A stretch of 64,000 bases of DNA, from NCBI GenBank assembly GCA_041391505.1, contig JAWKNW010000016.1, positions 71,164-135,163 of the forward strand, given 5' to 3'. Below the pieces are notes generated by a model. That model was given only the letters and a program-made list of their open reading frames with translations. It did not search any database and was not told the origin of the DNA. This DNA comes from Rhodothermales bacterium. GTDB lineage: Bacteria > Bacteroidota > Rhodothermia > Rhodothermales > JAHQVL01. The position numbers and the translations under genes were made by a program. This document shows, piece after piece, positions 47,318 to 55,997 of this stretch. Position 1 is the first letter of the stretch. Each line of letters opens with the position of its first letter.

Positions 47318-47419
47318 TCATCGGATGATGGCGGCGAGGGCCGCGATGAGGGTGCTGGCGGAAGCCAGCGCAAGGGCGGCGATGCGTTTGATGCGAAAAG
47401 TCTCGATGCGATAATGCAT
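47318..47419 (-). CDS. Possible 33-residue membrane peptide
   Basis: A short ORF begins MHYRIETFRIKRIAAL and ends in a hydrophobic Ala/Leu/Ile stretch (one helix) and Arg. An AGGAG sequence six bases upstream of the ATG is one of the few strong Shine-Dalgarno sites in this window. Function is unknown. The surrounding gaps (47075-47317 and 47420-47678) hold no other gene that I can support. Confidence 0.4.
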   Translation of the reverse strand: MHYRIETFRIKRIAALALASASTLIAALAAIIR

Positions 47420-47678
47420 GACGGTCTCCTGGGCTTGGGTCCGGCCGGCGTGCTGCCAATCCGGCATGTGGTGCGTTTCCCTACAACCTATACACATGTC
47501 GTACCAAAAATGACGACATCTCCGCAACATTTGTTACGCCGGCGCCCAAAAAGGGTACGCATCACCCCGCTTCAGGCCGCTCCACCGCCTGTAGGCGTAG
47601 CGCCAGACGCCGATGGGGCCGGAGGCCGCGCGCCGGCGTGTCCACTCGAGGACGCATGTTGTCCACAATCCGGAGCGA

Positions 47679-48257
47679 TCAGTCCGCCGGCTGATCGAGG
47701 ATATAGATCTCCGGGAGGTTGCGACCCAGCTGTCCGTAGTCGAGACCGTAGCCGAGCACGAACAGATTGGGGATGGTAAACGCGACGTAATCAAGGCGTA
47801 CATCGACGCGCGTAGCTTCTTTTTTGTGGAGGAGAACGGCCGTGCTGAGCGACGCCGGCCGGTACGCAGCCATCCGTTTGAGGATGTACGCCATCGAAAG
47901 CCCCGTATCCACGATGTCCTCCACCACGATCACATGCCGGTCTTCGATGCTCGCATCGATGCTTTTTAATTCGCTGACGTTGCCGCTGCTGACCTTGGCA
48001 TCGCCATAGGAGGACAACTTGATAAAATCGACCTCGCATTCGATCGTGATCTCCTTGAGGAGGTCCGAGAAAAACATGAATGCCCCGTTGAGCACGGCGA
48101 TCAATATCGGCGTCTTGCCGGCGTACACGGTGTTGATCTCCGCCGCGATCTCGCGGATGCGCGCGTGGAGCGTTTCTTTCGCAAGGTACCGCTTGAACCG
48201 CTCGCCGCGGCAAAACACGTACGGACCGACCTGCGTCCCGGCCGACTGCTCGTTCAT
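47679..48257 (-). CDS. hpt: Hypoxanthine phosphoribosyltransferase
   Basis: A 192-residue purine salvage enzyme that makes IMP or GMP from free base and PRPP in the cytoplasm. Diagnostic parts are LIAVLNGAFMFFSDLLKEI, VDFIKLSSYGD (flexible loop), the PRPP-binding motif VIVVEDIVDTGLSMAYIL and VAFTIPNLFVLGYGLDYGQLGRNLPEIY at the end. The gene lies 89 bases downstream of tilS on the same strand; tilS-hpt neighbours are common in many bacteria. Confidence 0.96.
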   Translation of the reverse strand: MNEQSAGTQVGPYVFCRGERFKRYLAKETLHARIREIAAEINTVYAGKTPILIAVLNGAFMFFSDLLKEITIECEVDFIKLSSYGDAKVSSGNVSELKSIDASIEDRHVIVVEDIVDTGLSMAYILKRMAAYRPASLSTAVLLHKKEATRVDVRLDYVAFTIPNLFVLGYGLDYGQLGRNLPEIYILDQPAD

Positions 48258-48346
48258 AGGTTCAGGGAATAGGCTTGGATCGATGGACCGGGGGAAACTA
48301 CGAAGGAAGCGGCGACGATCGGAACGAAGCGTCGCCGGTTTGTGCG

Positions 48347-49756
48347 TTATTCACGGTCGGATGACGGGATCGCGACGCCCTGCGAGCCGGGCTCCAGTAC
48401 GAGCCGCAGCGCGCGCTCGGTGCCGGCGCTGATGCGCACCTCGTCCGCCATGCGAACGCCGGGGATCCAGATGATGGTGCGGTCGCTCAGGACCACCGGC
48501 CAGCCGGCACGGACATGGCTCGGCACCCGCGCATCGGTCAGCATGTCGCTCACCTTCCGGGTATGGGCCATCCCGAAAGGCCGAATCCGGTCGCCGGACG
48601 CCCAGGGTCGCACGGACAGCGGCAGCGACACGCGGGAGGCATCGATCCAGACCCGATTGGGGGCGCCTTCCGCCGGCGATGCCGGCGGCGCCTCGGGCCA
48701 CCCGAGGGACAGGCATCCGGCGGAGACGCACAGCGAGTCGCCGGGCGCCAGCCACCCCGATTGCTCACGAGGGCTCGCTTCGGTGGGCACGAACACGAGC
48801 GCGTCGCGCTCGCGCCAGAACGTGCCGGCGTCGACCTGGACTCTCCGCCCCGTCTGGAGGTCCAGCAGCGCCAGTACCCGATCGGCGGCGTCGCTCGTGC
48901 GCGGCGTGCGCGGCGACCATCGCCCCAGGGCTTCCAGCATGACGCGCCGGCGCCAGACGGCGGCCAGCGCACGCAATCCACCGATACGCAGCGTTCGTTC
49001 CGCGCGATCGTCGACCAGCACCGCCGCGAGATGGGCGGCCAGGGCCGGGTCGAACGACGCGTCTCTGTAGGCGCGCAGCCGATCCGCCGCCGCGGCGACC
49101 TGCCCCACGGCGCCGGCGCCGAACATTTCCTCGACGAGCGGCAGCAGGCGTTCCCGGACGGCGTTTCGCCGATAGCTCGTGTCCGCATTCGAGACGTCGA
49201 ACCGCCAGGGCACCTCGGCCTCGGCGGCATACCGGGCGATGGCCTCCCGCGTCGCCCAGAGCAGGGGCCGCACGAGCCGGACGCCGGCGCCCGCGCGAAG
49301 CGGCCGCGCCGGAGGCATGCCGGAAAGTCCTTCGAGGCCGGCGCCGCGGAACAGGTTCAGGAGCAACGTCTCGGCCTGGTCGTCCACATGGTGGGCCACG
49401 GCGACCGCCGCGAGGCCGCGCTCCAGCGTGATGGCCTCGAAAAACGCATACCGCGCCGCGCGGGCCGCGGCCTGGAACGAGCCCGGCTGCTCCTTGAGCC
49501 CGCGCCCGTCGACGGACTGGACATGCACGGGGATGCCGTACGAGTCGGCATAGCGCCGGACGAGCGCCTCGTCGGCATCCGACGCCGCGTCGCGGAGGCG
49601 GTAGTTGACATGGGCGACTTCGACGCGGTACGCGAGCCGGCGAAGCACGTCGAGGAGCGTCATCGAATCGACGCCTCCGCTGACCCCGACCAGCACGGCG
49701 TCGCCGGGTTCGAGCAGCCGGTGCTCGGCGATATAGTCGGCGACGCGTTCCATCAT
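48347..49756 (-). CDS. tilS: tRNA(Ile)-lysidine synthase
   Basis: A 469-residue enzyme that converts C34 of tRNA-Ile(CAU) to lysidine so that it reads AUA. The N-terminal ATP pyrophosphatase domain has the P-loop VLVGVSGGVDSMTLLDVL. VAVAHHVDDQAETLLLNLFRGAGLEGLSGM and RPLLWATREAIARYA are typical of the family. The C-terminal TilS_C region is recognisable from RIRPFGMAHTRKVSDMLTDARVPSHVR and RTIIWIPGVRMADEVRI. It sits 12 bases downstream of mutL, so the two are probably co-transcribed. Confidence 0.96.
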   Translation of the reverse strand: MMERVADYIAEHRLLEPGDAVLVGVSGGVDSMTLLDVLRRLAYRVEVAHVNYRLRDAASDADEALVRRYADSYGIPVHVQSVDGRGLKEQPGSFQAAARAARYAFFEAITLERGLAAVAVAHHVDDQAETLLLNLFRGAGLEGLSGMPPARPLRAGAGVRLVRPLLWATREAIARYAAEAEVPWRFDVSNADTSYRRNAVRERLLPLVEEMFGAGAVGQVAAAADRLRAYRDASFDPALAAHLAAVLVDDRAERTLRIGGLRALAAVWRRRVMLEALGRWSPRTPRTSDAADRVLALLDLQTGRRVQVDAGTFWRERDALVFVPTEASPREQSGWLAPGDSLCVSAGCLSLGWPEAPPASPAEGAPNRVWIDASRVSLPLSVRPWASGDRIRPFGMAHTRKVSDMLTDARVPSHVRAGWPVVLSDRTIIWIPGVRMADEVRISAGTERALRLVLEPGSQGVAIPSSDRE

Positions 49757-49768
49757 GAGCAGCCGGCG

Positions 49769-51676
49769 TCAGGAGGCGGGACGCCCCTGGTTGAAGCGCG
49801 CCTCGAGTTCGTCCATGGTCAGGCTCACCTGGGTCGGGCGCCCGTACGGACACACGTAGGGCATCTCACACTGGAAAAGCTGGTCGATCAGCGAGCGCAT
49901 CTCCTTGGCATCGAGGCGCGTCCCGCCCCGCAACGCGCCACGGCGGGCGATGCTTTTGGCCAGGTTCTCCCGCGCCTGCAGCTTGAGCGCATCGCGGTTC
50001 ATCTTGTACTGTTCGAGGATCTCCTCGAGGATCTTGCGTTCATCCCCCACCTTGATATCCGCCGGCACGCCGCGGACGACGACCGACCGGCCGCTGAAGA
50101 GGTCCACCTCGAAGCCGAGTTTTCGGAAGTCGGGCAGTAGCTCCTTGATCAGTTCGAAGTCGCTGGGGCTGAAATCCAGCGTATGGGGAAACAGGAGCTG
50201 CTGGGAGAGCGCCATCCCGCTTTCCAGGTTCTGCAACGCCTTCTCATACAGAATCCGCTCATGCGCCGCGGTCTGGTCGAAGATCATCAGCCCCGATCGG
50301 ATCTGCGTGAGGATATACCGCTGGTGCAGTTGCCAGATCGGCGCGCCATCGAGGTCGGCCTCGTCGGCTGCTTCGTTCTGGCGATTCGGTTCGGAGGGAA
50401 TCAGGAGCGACGCCGGCTCGGTGCGGTGCGTGCCCCCGAAAAGCCGTTCGCTCAACGCGCCGCTGGAGGGCCCGTACGGGTCGCGGCCGCCGCTGCGGGG
50501 CGCGGACCAGGACGATCCCCTGGAGGAACGTCCGGTGGCCGGCGTCAGCCAGGATGCAGCGATCGCGCTGCCGCCCAGTCCGGATCCGCCGGCGGCGGGC
50601 GCCCCGTCGAAATCGAATTGAGGCGACAGGGCCGCCGATCCGACGCCCTTGCGCACCACGGAGCGCAAAAACCCGTAGATGCCGCGCTCGTCGTCGAACT
50701 TGACTTCCGCCTTGGTGGGATGCACGTTGACATCCACGTGGCGCGGATCCATGCTGAGGAAGACCACAAAAAACGGGAAGGCGCCCTCGGGAATGAGGTC
50801 TTCGTAGGCCGATCGGATGGCATGCTCCAGATACCGATCCTTCACATACCGGTCGTTGACGAAGAGAAACTGCTCGCCCCGGCTGCGCCGAAAATAGTCG
50901 GGCTTCCCGATGAGGCCGCGGGCCGACAGGTAGCTGGTCGTTTCCTCGATCCCGATCAGTTGTTCGCCGAGTTGGGCGCCGAGCAGCTGCGCGATCCGCG
51001 CTTTCAGCGCCGTATGGAACGCCTTGCCCGGGCACGCTTCGAGCCGGTACACCTCGTTTTCGTCATGAACGAGCGTGAAGGCGATGCCGGGATGGGAGAG
51101 CGCGAGAAACTGGAAGGTCTCGACGATGTGCTTGAATTCCGTCGCCGGCGTTTTGAGAAAGCTGCGGCGAGCCGGCACGTTGTAGAACAGGTTGCGCACC
51201 GCGATCGAGGTGCCGGCCTGGGCCGCGCAGGGCTCGCTGGCCAGCACGGCCGCGTCCTCGACGGACACGCGGTACCCCATCTCGTCCTCGTGCCGGCGTG
51301 TCAGGAGCGTGACCTGCGCGACCGCGGCGATGGACGCCAGCGCCTCGCCACGAAAACCCAGGGTGCGAAGCGCGTCGAGGTCTTCGATGCGCACCAGTTT
51401 GCTCGTCGCGTGGCGATCGAAACACAGCAGGGCGTCGATCGGACTCATGCCGCACCCGTTGTCCACCACCTGCACGAGTTCGCTGCCGGCGGCTTTCAGG
51501 ATGAGCGTGATCTCGGAGGCCCCGGCGTCGATGGCGTTTTCGATCAGCTCCTTGGCGACCGACGCCGGCCGCTGCACCACCTCGCCCGCCGCGATCTTGT
51601 TCGCGAGCGCAGGCGGCATGGTCCGGATGATGCTATCCGACGATTCCGCCGTTCCGCTATGGCCTTCGTTCGTCAC
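49769..51676 (-). CDS. mutL: DNA mismatch repair protein MutL
   Basis: A 635-residue mismatch repair protein. The GHKL ATPase domain has NKIAAGEVVQRPASVAKELIENAIDAGA, VDNGCGM and TLGFRGEALASIAAV. A transducer domain follows (FVNDRYVKDRYLEHAI, VDVNVHPTKAEVKF). A linker of about 100 residues with many Ser/Gly leads to the dimerisation domain, LHQRYILTQIRSGLMIFDQTAAHERILYE...CPYGRPTQVSL. The metal-binding motif DQHA reads DQTA, and CPHGRP reads CPYGRP, so MutL endonuclease activity may be lost or altered. No mutS is in the window. tilS follows. Confidence 0.96.
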   Translation of the reverse strand: MTNEGHSGTAESSDSIIRTMPPALANKIAAGEVVQRPASVAKELIENAIDAGASEITLILKAAGSELVQVVDNGCGMSPIDALLCFDRHATSKLVRIEDLDALRTLGFRGEALASIAAVAQVTLLTRRHEDEMGYRVSVEDAAVLASEPCAAQAGTSIAVRNLFYNVPARRSFLKTPATEFKHIVETFQFLALSHPGIAFTLVHDENEVYRLEACPGKAFHTALKARIAQLLGAQLGEQLIGIEETTSYLSARGLIGKPDYFRRSRGEQFLFVNDRYVKDRYLEHAIRSAYEDLIPEGAFPFFVVFLSMDPRHVDVNVHPTKAEVKFDDERGIYGFLRSVVRKGVGSAALSPQFDFDGAPAAGGSGLGGSAIAASWLTPATGRSSRGSSWSAPRSGGRDPYGPSSGALSERLFGGTHRTEPASLLIPSEPNRQNEAADEADLDGAPIWQLHQRYILTQIRSGLMIFDQTAAHERILYEKALQNLESGMALSQQLLFPHTLDFSPSDFELIKELLPDFRKLGFEVDLFSGRSVVVRGVPADIKVGDERKILEEILEQYKMNRDALKLQARENLAKSIARRGALRGGTRLDAKEMRSLIDQLFQCEMPYVCPYGRPTQVSLTMDELEARFNQGRPAS

Positions 51677-51724
51677 CGGGCGTCCACTCCTCTCGAATAT
51701 CGTCCCGTCGCCATGCCCCCGGCA

Positions 51725-51931
51725 TCACGACAGGCTGGTGTACAGAAAGACCGCAAAAATGAACAGAATGATCGCGTACACGAGCCCGATCGGACTCCGT
51801 CGCCGGCTGGCCGCGTGGCTCTGAATTCGAATACGCTCGCGTATTTTCTGCTCGCGTTCCGGATTATAAAACCGGGGCTGGTAATCGAATTTCCGGTGTT
51901 GCGGACGTTTGCTCGGTACAAAAAGACCCAT
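51725..51931 (-). CDS. Small basic protein with C-terminal transmembrane helix
   Basis: A 68-residue protein. A basic, Tyr/Phe/Arg-rich N-terminal half (FVPSKRPQHRKFDYQPRFYNPER) precedes a helix (GLVYAIILFIFAVFLYTSLS), so it is probably a tail-anchored inner-membrane protein. I have no function for it. The clean start, composition unlike shadows, and tight position upstream of mutL on the same strand support a real gene. Confidence 0.75.
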   Translation of the reverse strand: MGLFVPSKRPQHRKFDYQPRFYNPEREQKIRERIRIQSHAASRRRSPIGLVYAIILFIFAVFLYTSLS

Positions 51932-52032
51932 CGGATACCTCGCGGATTGGCTCTAACAGGGGCGCGATTCGGTTTGTTTTTTTATACAGGGCCTCGTGCA
52001 CATCGTTCCAGCGCGCGCCGGCGCCCCGCGCC

Positions 52033-52890
52033 TCAGCGGTAGACCCCCGCCACGTACGTCAGATAGAGCACGTAGAGCGGGGCCGTAAACAGCAGTCCGT
52101 CGATGCGATCGAGGATGCCGCCGTGCCCCGGAAGCAGGTTGCCCGAGTCCTTGACGCCCCATTCCCGCTTCAGCCGGCTCTCGATTAGGTCCCCCACTTC
52201 TCCCCCTACCCCCACGATGAGACCAAGGGCGATCGTGTGCCCCCAATTCAATAACGGCAATTGATAGACCTTGATCAGCACCACGGCCGCCATCGCGCCG
52301 ACCAGGCCTCCGATCGCTCCTTCCCAGGTCTTCTTGGGCGAAATCGCAGGCGCCAGCGGCCGGCGGCCGAAGAGTCGCCCGGCCACATAGGCCAGCGTGT
52401 CGTTGCTCCAGATGCCGACCAGCAGCGCCGCCATCAACCAGAACGCGGTCAGGGAGTCCACGCCTCCCCCCTCGCGCAGCCGCAGCACCGCGAGCTGAGC
52501 GGCAAAAAACGCCGGATAAAACACGCCGGCATAAACCCACGCCAGACGCTCCCACACCTCGCGCCGCCCGGCAAAAAAGGTGGCGTAGACCAGCAGTCCG
52601 ACGGCCAGCAGCACCAGCGCCGGCCACGCGGCCGGAACCCGGATCTGCAGCACGACGAGTGCTCCCATGAGGAGCCCCACCAGCCGGAGCGCGTGCCGCT
52701 CGTCGGCGCCGCTCATTTTGTAGAACTCGATCTGGGCGGCGACGGTCAGCACCCCGACGAGCAGCAGAAACAACGAACCGCCCGCATACACCGCCCCGAT
52801 CACCAGCGGTACGCCGATGAGCGCCGTGAGTATACGTTGCGCGAGGTTGGACAAGGGTCTGGGGAGCGTCGTGGTGTTCCGAGACATCAT
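52033..52890 (-). CDS. cdsA: Phosphatidate cytidylyltransferase
   Basis: A 285-residue polytopic membrane enzyme that makes CDP-diacylglycerol from phosphatidate and CTP, the branch point of phospholipid synthesis. The signature SPKKTWEGAIGGLVGAMAAV and the end block IESRLKREWGVKDSGNLLPGHGGILDRIDGLLFTAPL (metal-binding Asp residues) are diagnostic. About eight helices. It is followed by a small membrane protein and mutL on the same strand, and preceded by the DUF2007 gene with a 60-base gap. Confidence 0.97.
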   Translation of the reverse strand: MMSRNTTTLPRPLSNLAQRILTALIGVPLVIGAVYAGGSLFLLLVGVLTVAAQIEFYKMSGADERHALRLVGLLMGALVVLQIRVPAAWPALVLLAVGLLVYATFFAGRREVWERLAWVYAGVFYPAFFAAQLAVLRLREGGGVDSLTAFWLMAALLVGIWSNDTLAYVAGRLFGRRPLAPAISPKKTWEGAIGGLVGAMAAVVLIKVYQLPLLNWGHTIALGLIVGVGGEVGDLIESRLKREWGVKDSGNLLPGHGGILDRIDGLLFTAPLYVLYLTYVAGVYR

Positions 52891-52950
52891 GGCTGGGTGG
52901 GTGGTCGGGATGCGTGCCCGGAATGCCGCATCCGAGACGCGCCGAACGTC

Positions 52951-53328
52951 TTACTCGTCTTTCTCCTCTTCCTCCTCGAGCGGGTCTCCATCCTCGTCCT
53001 CATCCCCCGCCGGCAACGCCTCATCGAGTTCGGCGAGGGTGGCGTCGGCCGGGTCGAGCGGTGAGGCGGCGAGGGCCTGGCGGGTCAGCTCCGCTTCGTC
53101 AATGGGGATCGAGGTGAGGATGTCCCGGGCTTCCGCCTCGCGATCCGGCTGCACGAGCACCTGAATCCGCGCCAGGTCGCCCATGGTCAGGTTGAAGGCG
53201 TGATCTTTTTTGTTCTGGACGACGGCCGCAATGCCGGCATCGTTGAGCCGGTCACAGACGATCTCGGCCTCGTAGTCTATTCCGGTCTTGAAGACCGGCA
53301 CCCAGTCCTGGGATGGCGTCTCGCTCAT
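52951..53328 (-). CDS. DUF2007-family protein with acidic tail
   Basis: A 125-residue soluble protein. Residues 8-75 (WVPVFKTGIDYEAEIVCDRLNDAGIAAVVQNKK ... ARIQVLVQPDREAEARDIL) match DUF2007 (putative prokaryotic signal-transducing domain, GlnB-like fold). Residues 95-125 are strongly acidic, ending in a run of Glu and Asp. The domain is often found near membrane proteases and CdsA in this group, with unknown role. It sits between the CPBP protease and cdsA on the same strand. Confidence 0.87.
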   Translation of the reverse strand: MSETPSQDWVPVFKTGIDYEAEIVCDRLNDAGIAAVVQNKKDHAFNLTMGDLARIQVLVQPDREAEARDILTSIPIDEAELTRQALAASPLDPADATLAELDEALPAGDEDEDGDPLEEEEEKDE

Positions 53329-53346
53329 GATCTTCTCCGTTTGATG

Positions 53347-54333
53347 CTAGGCCTCGACCTTGCCTGCGGCAAGCGAGGCGCGTCGGTGTAAAACATACAC
53401 AATTCCGGCAAATGCCGCCGTACAGACGACGGTCACGAGCACCGGCACGTCCATCTGCTCCAGCGATTCGAGGTCCATGTCCGGCTGCCGGCTCACGTAC
53501 ATCCCCATCAGGAGCGCAAAACTGTTGTTGACGAAGTGCACGGCGATCGCCGGCCACAGCGATCCGGTTCGCCAGGTAAGATACGCCAGATACATCCCGA
53601 TCACCGACAGCGGTATCACCTGCGAGAACCGGAAATGAAACAGGCCGAAGAGCACTCCGATGATGACGATGCCCGCCACGACGCCGAGTTGCCGTTCCAG
53701 CTGCCGCTGCACATACCCGCGAAACAACAGCTCCTCGCAAAAGGCCGGCGTCAGCGCCATCACGAACAGGCTGAACACGACGCCCAGATCCTGCACGAGC
53801 ACCTGCTCGATCAGATCGACCTGCGATTGTTCGAGCTTCTCGATCCATTCCGGCAACGGGATCGCCTCGTTCACGCTGCCGAGCCACCACACCACGGGGG
53901 TGAGCACGGCCAGCCCCACCAGCGACAACGCAATGGTGGGCGTCGTCGTTCGCCGGAGCCGCACGAACGCCCAGGGCCGGCTCGTGTGCAGACGCAGGAT
54001 GAGATACGTGGGCAGCGCCAGCGCAAAAAACTGCCCGATCGTGTTGGCCACGAGGAGAATCCGGGCGTTGTCGGCGATGACTTCCTCGAGCGCGCCCTGC
54101 AAGTCGGCCAGCGAAATCCCGTTCAACATCAGGAGTCCGATCATGGCGATCGGACCGATGACGATGTGAAAAAGGATGATGACCACGATGAGGGTCAGAA
54201 ACGCCATCAACCCCGGCGAAAAACGCTGACGCTCCAGATAGCGGTCGAGCGGGATCGGCGGCGCCGGCTCCCAGGCGTCCGGGAGCGTCTTTACCGGCAC
54301 GGCACCGGTTTCCATCATCCGTGGTTGTTCCAT
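53347..54333 (-). CDS. CPBP-family intramembrane glutamic endopeptidase
   Basis: A 328-residue membrane protein with about eight helices. The CPBP/Abi domain carries EELLFRGYVQRQLE (motif 1, catalytic Glu-Glu and Arg), GVLFGLFHFRF (motif 2 His) and LWPAIAVHFVNNSFAL (motif 3 His and Asn). Family members are intramembrane proteases (Rce1-like) or immunity proteins for bacteriocins. No bacteriocin gene is next to it, so a housekeeping role is more likely. It heads a run with DUF2007 and cdsA. Confidence 0.94.
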   Translation of the reverse strand: MEQPRMMETGAVPVKTLPDAWEPAPPIPLDRYLERQRFSPGLMAFLTLIVVIILFHIVIGPIAMIGLLMLNGISLADLQGALEEVIADNARILLVANTIGQFFALALPTYLILRLHTSRPWAFVRLRRTTTPTIALSLVGLAVLTPVVWWLGSVNEAIPLPEWIEKLEQSQVDLIEQVLVQDLGVVFSLFVMALTPAFCEELLFRGYVQRQLERQLGVVAGIVIIGVLFGLFHFRFSQVIPLSVIGMYLAYLTWRTGSLWPAIAVHFVNNSFALLMGMYVSRQPDMDLESLEQMDVPVLVTVVCTAAFAGIVYVLHRRASLAAGKVEA

Positions 54334-54455
54334 ATCTGCGCTTTGTCGCTGCCCGGGGGGTCGCTGCCTGGGGGTGGCCCTGTTGAAACGGTCGTCCTTC
54401 TACCCGCCATGACGGCCGATGTTTTTCGATTCTTCAGCAAAGGCGTGGAACCTGC

Positions 54456-54485
54456 TTGACCGCAAATCATTGATGGGACTATCTT
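54456..54485 (+). promoter_or_regulatory. tRNA-Arg promoter
   Basis: TTGACC (54456-54461) and TATCTT (54480-54485) are spaced by 18 bases, nine bases before the mature tRNA start. The hexamer and spacing equal those of the trp leader promoter. Confidence 0.6.
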
Positions 54486-54494
54486 GCTCGAAAC

Positions 54495-54568
54495 GCGCAT
54501 GTAGCTCAGTTGGATAGAGCGTTGGATTCCGGTTCCAAAGGTCGGGGGTTCGAATCCTCCCATGCGCG
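54495..54568 (+). tRNA. tRNA-Arg (anticodon CCG)
   Basis: A full cloverleaf can be drawn. Acceptor GCGCATG pairs with CATGCGC. The D-arm is GCTC/GAGC. The anticodon stem TTGGA/TCCAA closes loop TTCCGGT, giving anticodon CCG at 34-36, which reads the Arg codon CGG. The T-arm is GGGGG/CCTCC around TTCGAAT. The discriminator is G; CCA is not encoded. Confidence 0.97.
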
Positions 54569-54582
54569 CGACGCGAAATAAA

Positions 54583-54606
54583 GGGCTCCCCCGGGGGCCC
54601 TTTTGT
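54583..54606 (+). terminator. Terminator after tRNA-Arg
   Basis: GGGCTCC pairs with GGGGCCC-type arm around CCCG to give a seven-pair stem followed by TTTTGT, 14 bases after the tRNA. Confidence 0.75.
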
Positions 54607-54705
54607 CGTTTATGGCCACTCAAGAGCCTGTCGGCAGGATGTGATTTCTCCCCTCCGCCCGCCGGCACATGCGAAGATCGCCTCACACCAGCATCCGGAG
54701 GCGAT

Positions 54706-55833
54706 TCAATCCCGGAATAGCAGCGGCCCGAACTCGACCAGGTTGTGGCGCCACGTTATAAACGTGTGGCCGGCGGGGTAGTCGTTCGTCGTGTACCTGA
54801 TGCCGTACCGGTCGAACAGCGCCAGCATGTTCTGGCCGTTCTGATAGGCGATATCCTGCTGACCGCCCATGGCGATCCAGAACAGCTTCAGGCGGTTGAT
54901 GGCCGGGTTTTTCAGGACGTCGGCGTGCTGCTCCTCCAGCGTCTTGAGCTGGGGCGGGAAGTAGCCGGTGCTCAGCGGCAGCACATAGGCAAACTTCTCA
55001 GGATGGAAGAGCGCGATGTTCAGCGCCTGGAGGCCGCCCATCGACAGGCCGGCGTAGGCCCGGTCCTCCGCGCGCGTCGATGCCTTAAAATGGCCCTCGA
55101 CGTACGGGATGATCTCGTCAAAAAGCTGCGCATAATACGGGTCGCCGTCCGTCCCCGCCTCCATATGGAAACCAGGCACCGGGTGGCCCATCGGCATCAC
55201 GACGATCATCGGAACGATCCGGCCTTCCGCAAGGAGGTTGTCGAGGATGAAGTTCGCGCGCCCCGCCGTCAGCCACGACGCGTCGTTGTCGCCGCCGCCG
55301 TGTTGCAGGTACAGCGTGGGCAGGGGGCCTTGCAGGGCCTCATAGCCGGGCGGGGTATAGACGTGAAACCGACCGATCGTACCGGTCACCGCCGAATTGA
55401 ACCACACCTTGCTCACTTCGCCATGGGGCACTCCCTTCGCCGCCTGGTAATCGGCCTCCGAGCCGGGGAGTTCGAACAGATTGGAGAGCCCGTTTTCCGC
55501 CTCTTTGAAGCGGGCGTTTTTCGGGTCGAACGTCCGGACGCCATCGACCGTGAAGTCGTACGTATACACGTCGGGGCGGAGATCCGGGATGACGACCGAC
55601 CAGACGCCGGACGCCTCCTTATGGAGCGGTAGCGGACGGTATTCTTTCAGAAAATCCCCGACCACCGTCACCTCCTCCGCCTTCGGGGCATAGATGCTCA
55701 GCTGGACGGTCCGGGCGTCGACGACGCGTACGGACTGCAGGGTATCGTTCGGGGTGCGGATGCCCTGTTGCGGTTGCGCCGAGGCCGTTGTGGCGAGCAG
55801 CGCCAGACAAAACGAAAGGCGGATAGCGTGCAT
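54706..55833 (-). CDS. Secreted esterase (esterase D / ferulic acid esterase-like) with N-terminal E-set domain
   Basis: A 375-residue protein with signal peptide (MHAIRLSFCLALLATTASAQ). Residues 35-120 form a CBM48/E-set-like beta domain (VQLSIYAPKAEEVTVVGDFL ... DVYTYDFTVDGVRTFDPKN). The alpha/beta-hydrolase domain has YLQHGGGDNDASWL (oxyanion region), nucleophile Ser264 in AGLSMGGLQA, and His in DYPAGHTFITWRHNL near the end. This matches XynZ/Fae-type esterases that remove acetyl or feruloyl groups from plant polysaccharides. It is divergent from the GH106 gene, 164 bases away, and the two may work on the same glycan. Confidence 0.92.
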   Translation of the reverse strand: MHAIRLSFCLALLATTASAQPQQGIRTPNDTLQSVRVVDARTVQLSIYAPKAEEVTVVGDFLKEYRPLPLHKEASGVWSVVIPDLRPDVYTYDFTVDGVRTFDPKNARFKEAENGLSNLFELPGSEADYQAAKGVPHGEVSKVWFNSAVTGTIGRFHVYTPPGYEALQGPLPTLYLQHGGGDNDASWLTAGRANFILDNLLAEGRIVPMIVVMPMGHPVPGFHMEAGTDGDPYYAQLFDEIIPYVEGHFKASTRAEDRAYAGLSMGGLQALNIALFHPEKFAYVLPLSTGYFPPQLKTLEEQHADVLKNPAINRLKLFWIAMGGQQDIAYQNGQNMLALFDRYGIRYTTNDYPAGHTFITWRHNLVEFGPLLFRD

Positions 55834-55932
55834 GGTTGTGTTTATGCCGGATGAAGGGGCCCAGATCGTCCACAGAAGGTAACGCGAATCGCCAAGCCGG
55901 CAAAATGGCCCTGCGGGCTTCGTCTTCACCGG

Positions 55933-55961
55933 TTGTGAATGGTGCCGGAGTGAAGTACAAT
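55933..55961 (+). promoter_or_regulatory. Candidate GH106 promoter
   Basis: TTGTGA (55933-55938) and TACAAT (55956-55961) are spaced by 17 bases, close to the sigma70 consensus, about 36 bases before the GH106 ATG. Confidence 0.5.
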
Positions 55962-55997
55962 GCTCCGGTTGACATCCCCCCATTGACGGACCAGGAC

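Noticed and set aside
54345..54374. Two tandem copies of a 15-base unit (TCGCTGCC[C/T]GGGGG)
   Set aside because: Only two copies, in the leader of the CPBP protease gene; too short to call functional.
54315..54686. 123-codon minus-strand frame with a MGGFEPPTFG-like stretch
   Set aside because: It runs antisense across the tRNA-Arg gene. This peptide pattern is a known artefact of tRNA antisense translation.
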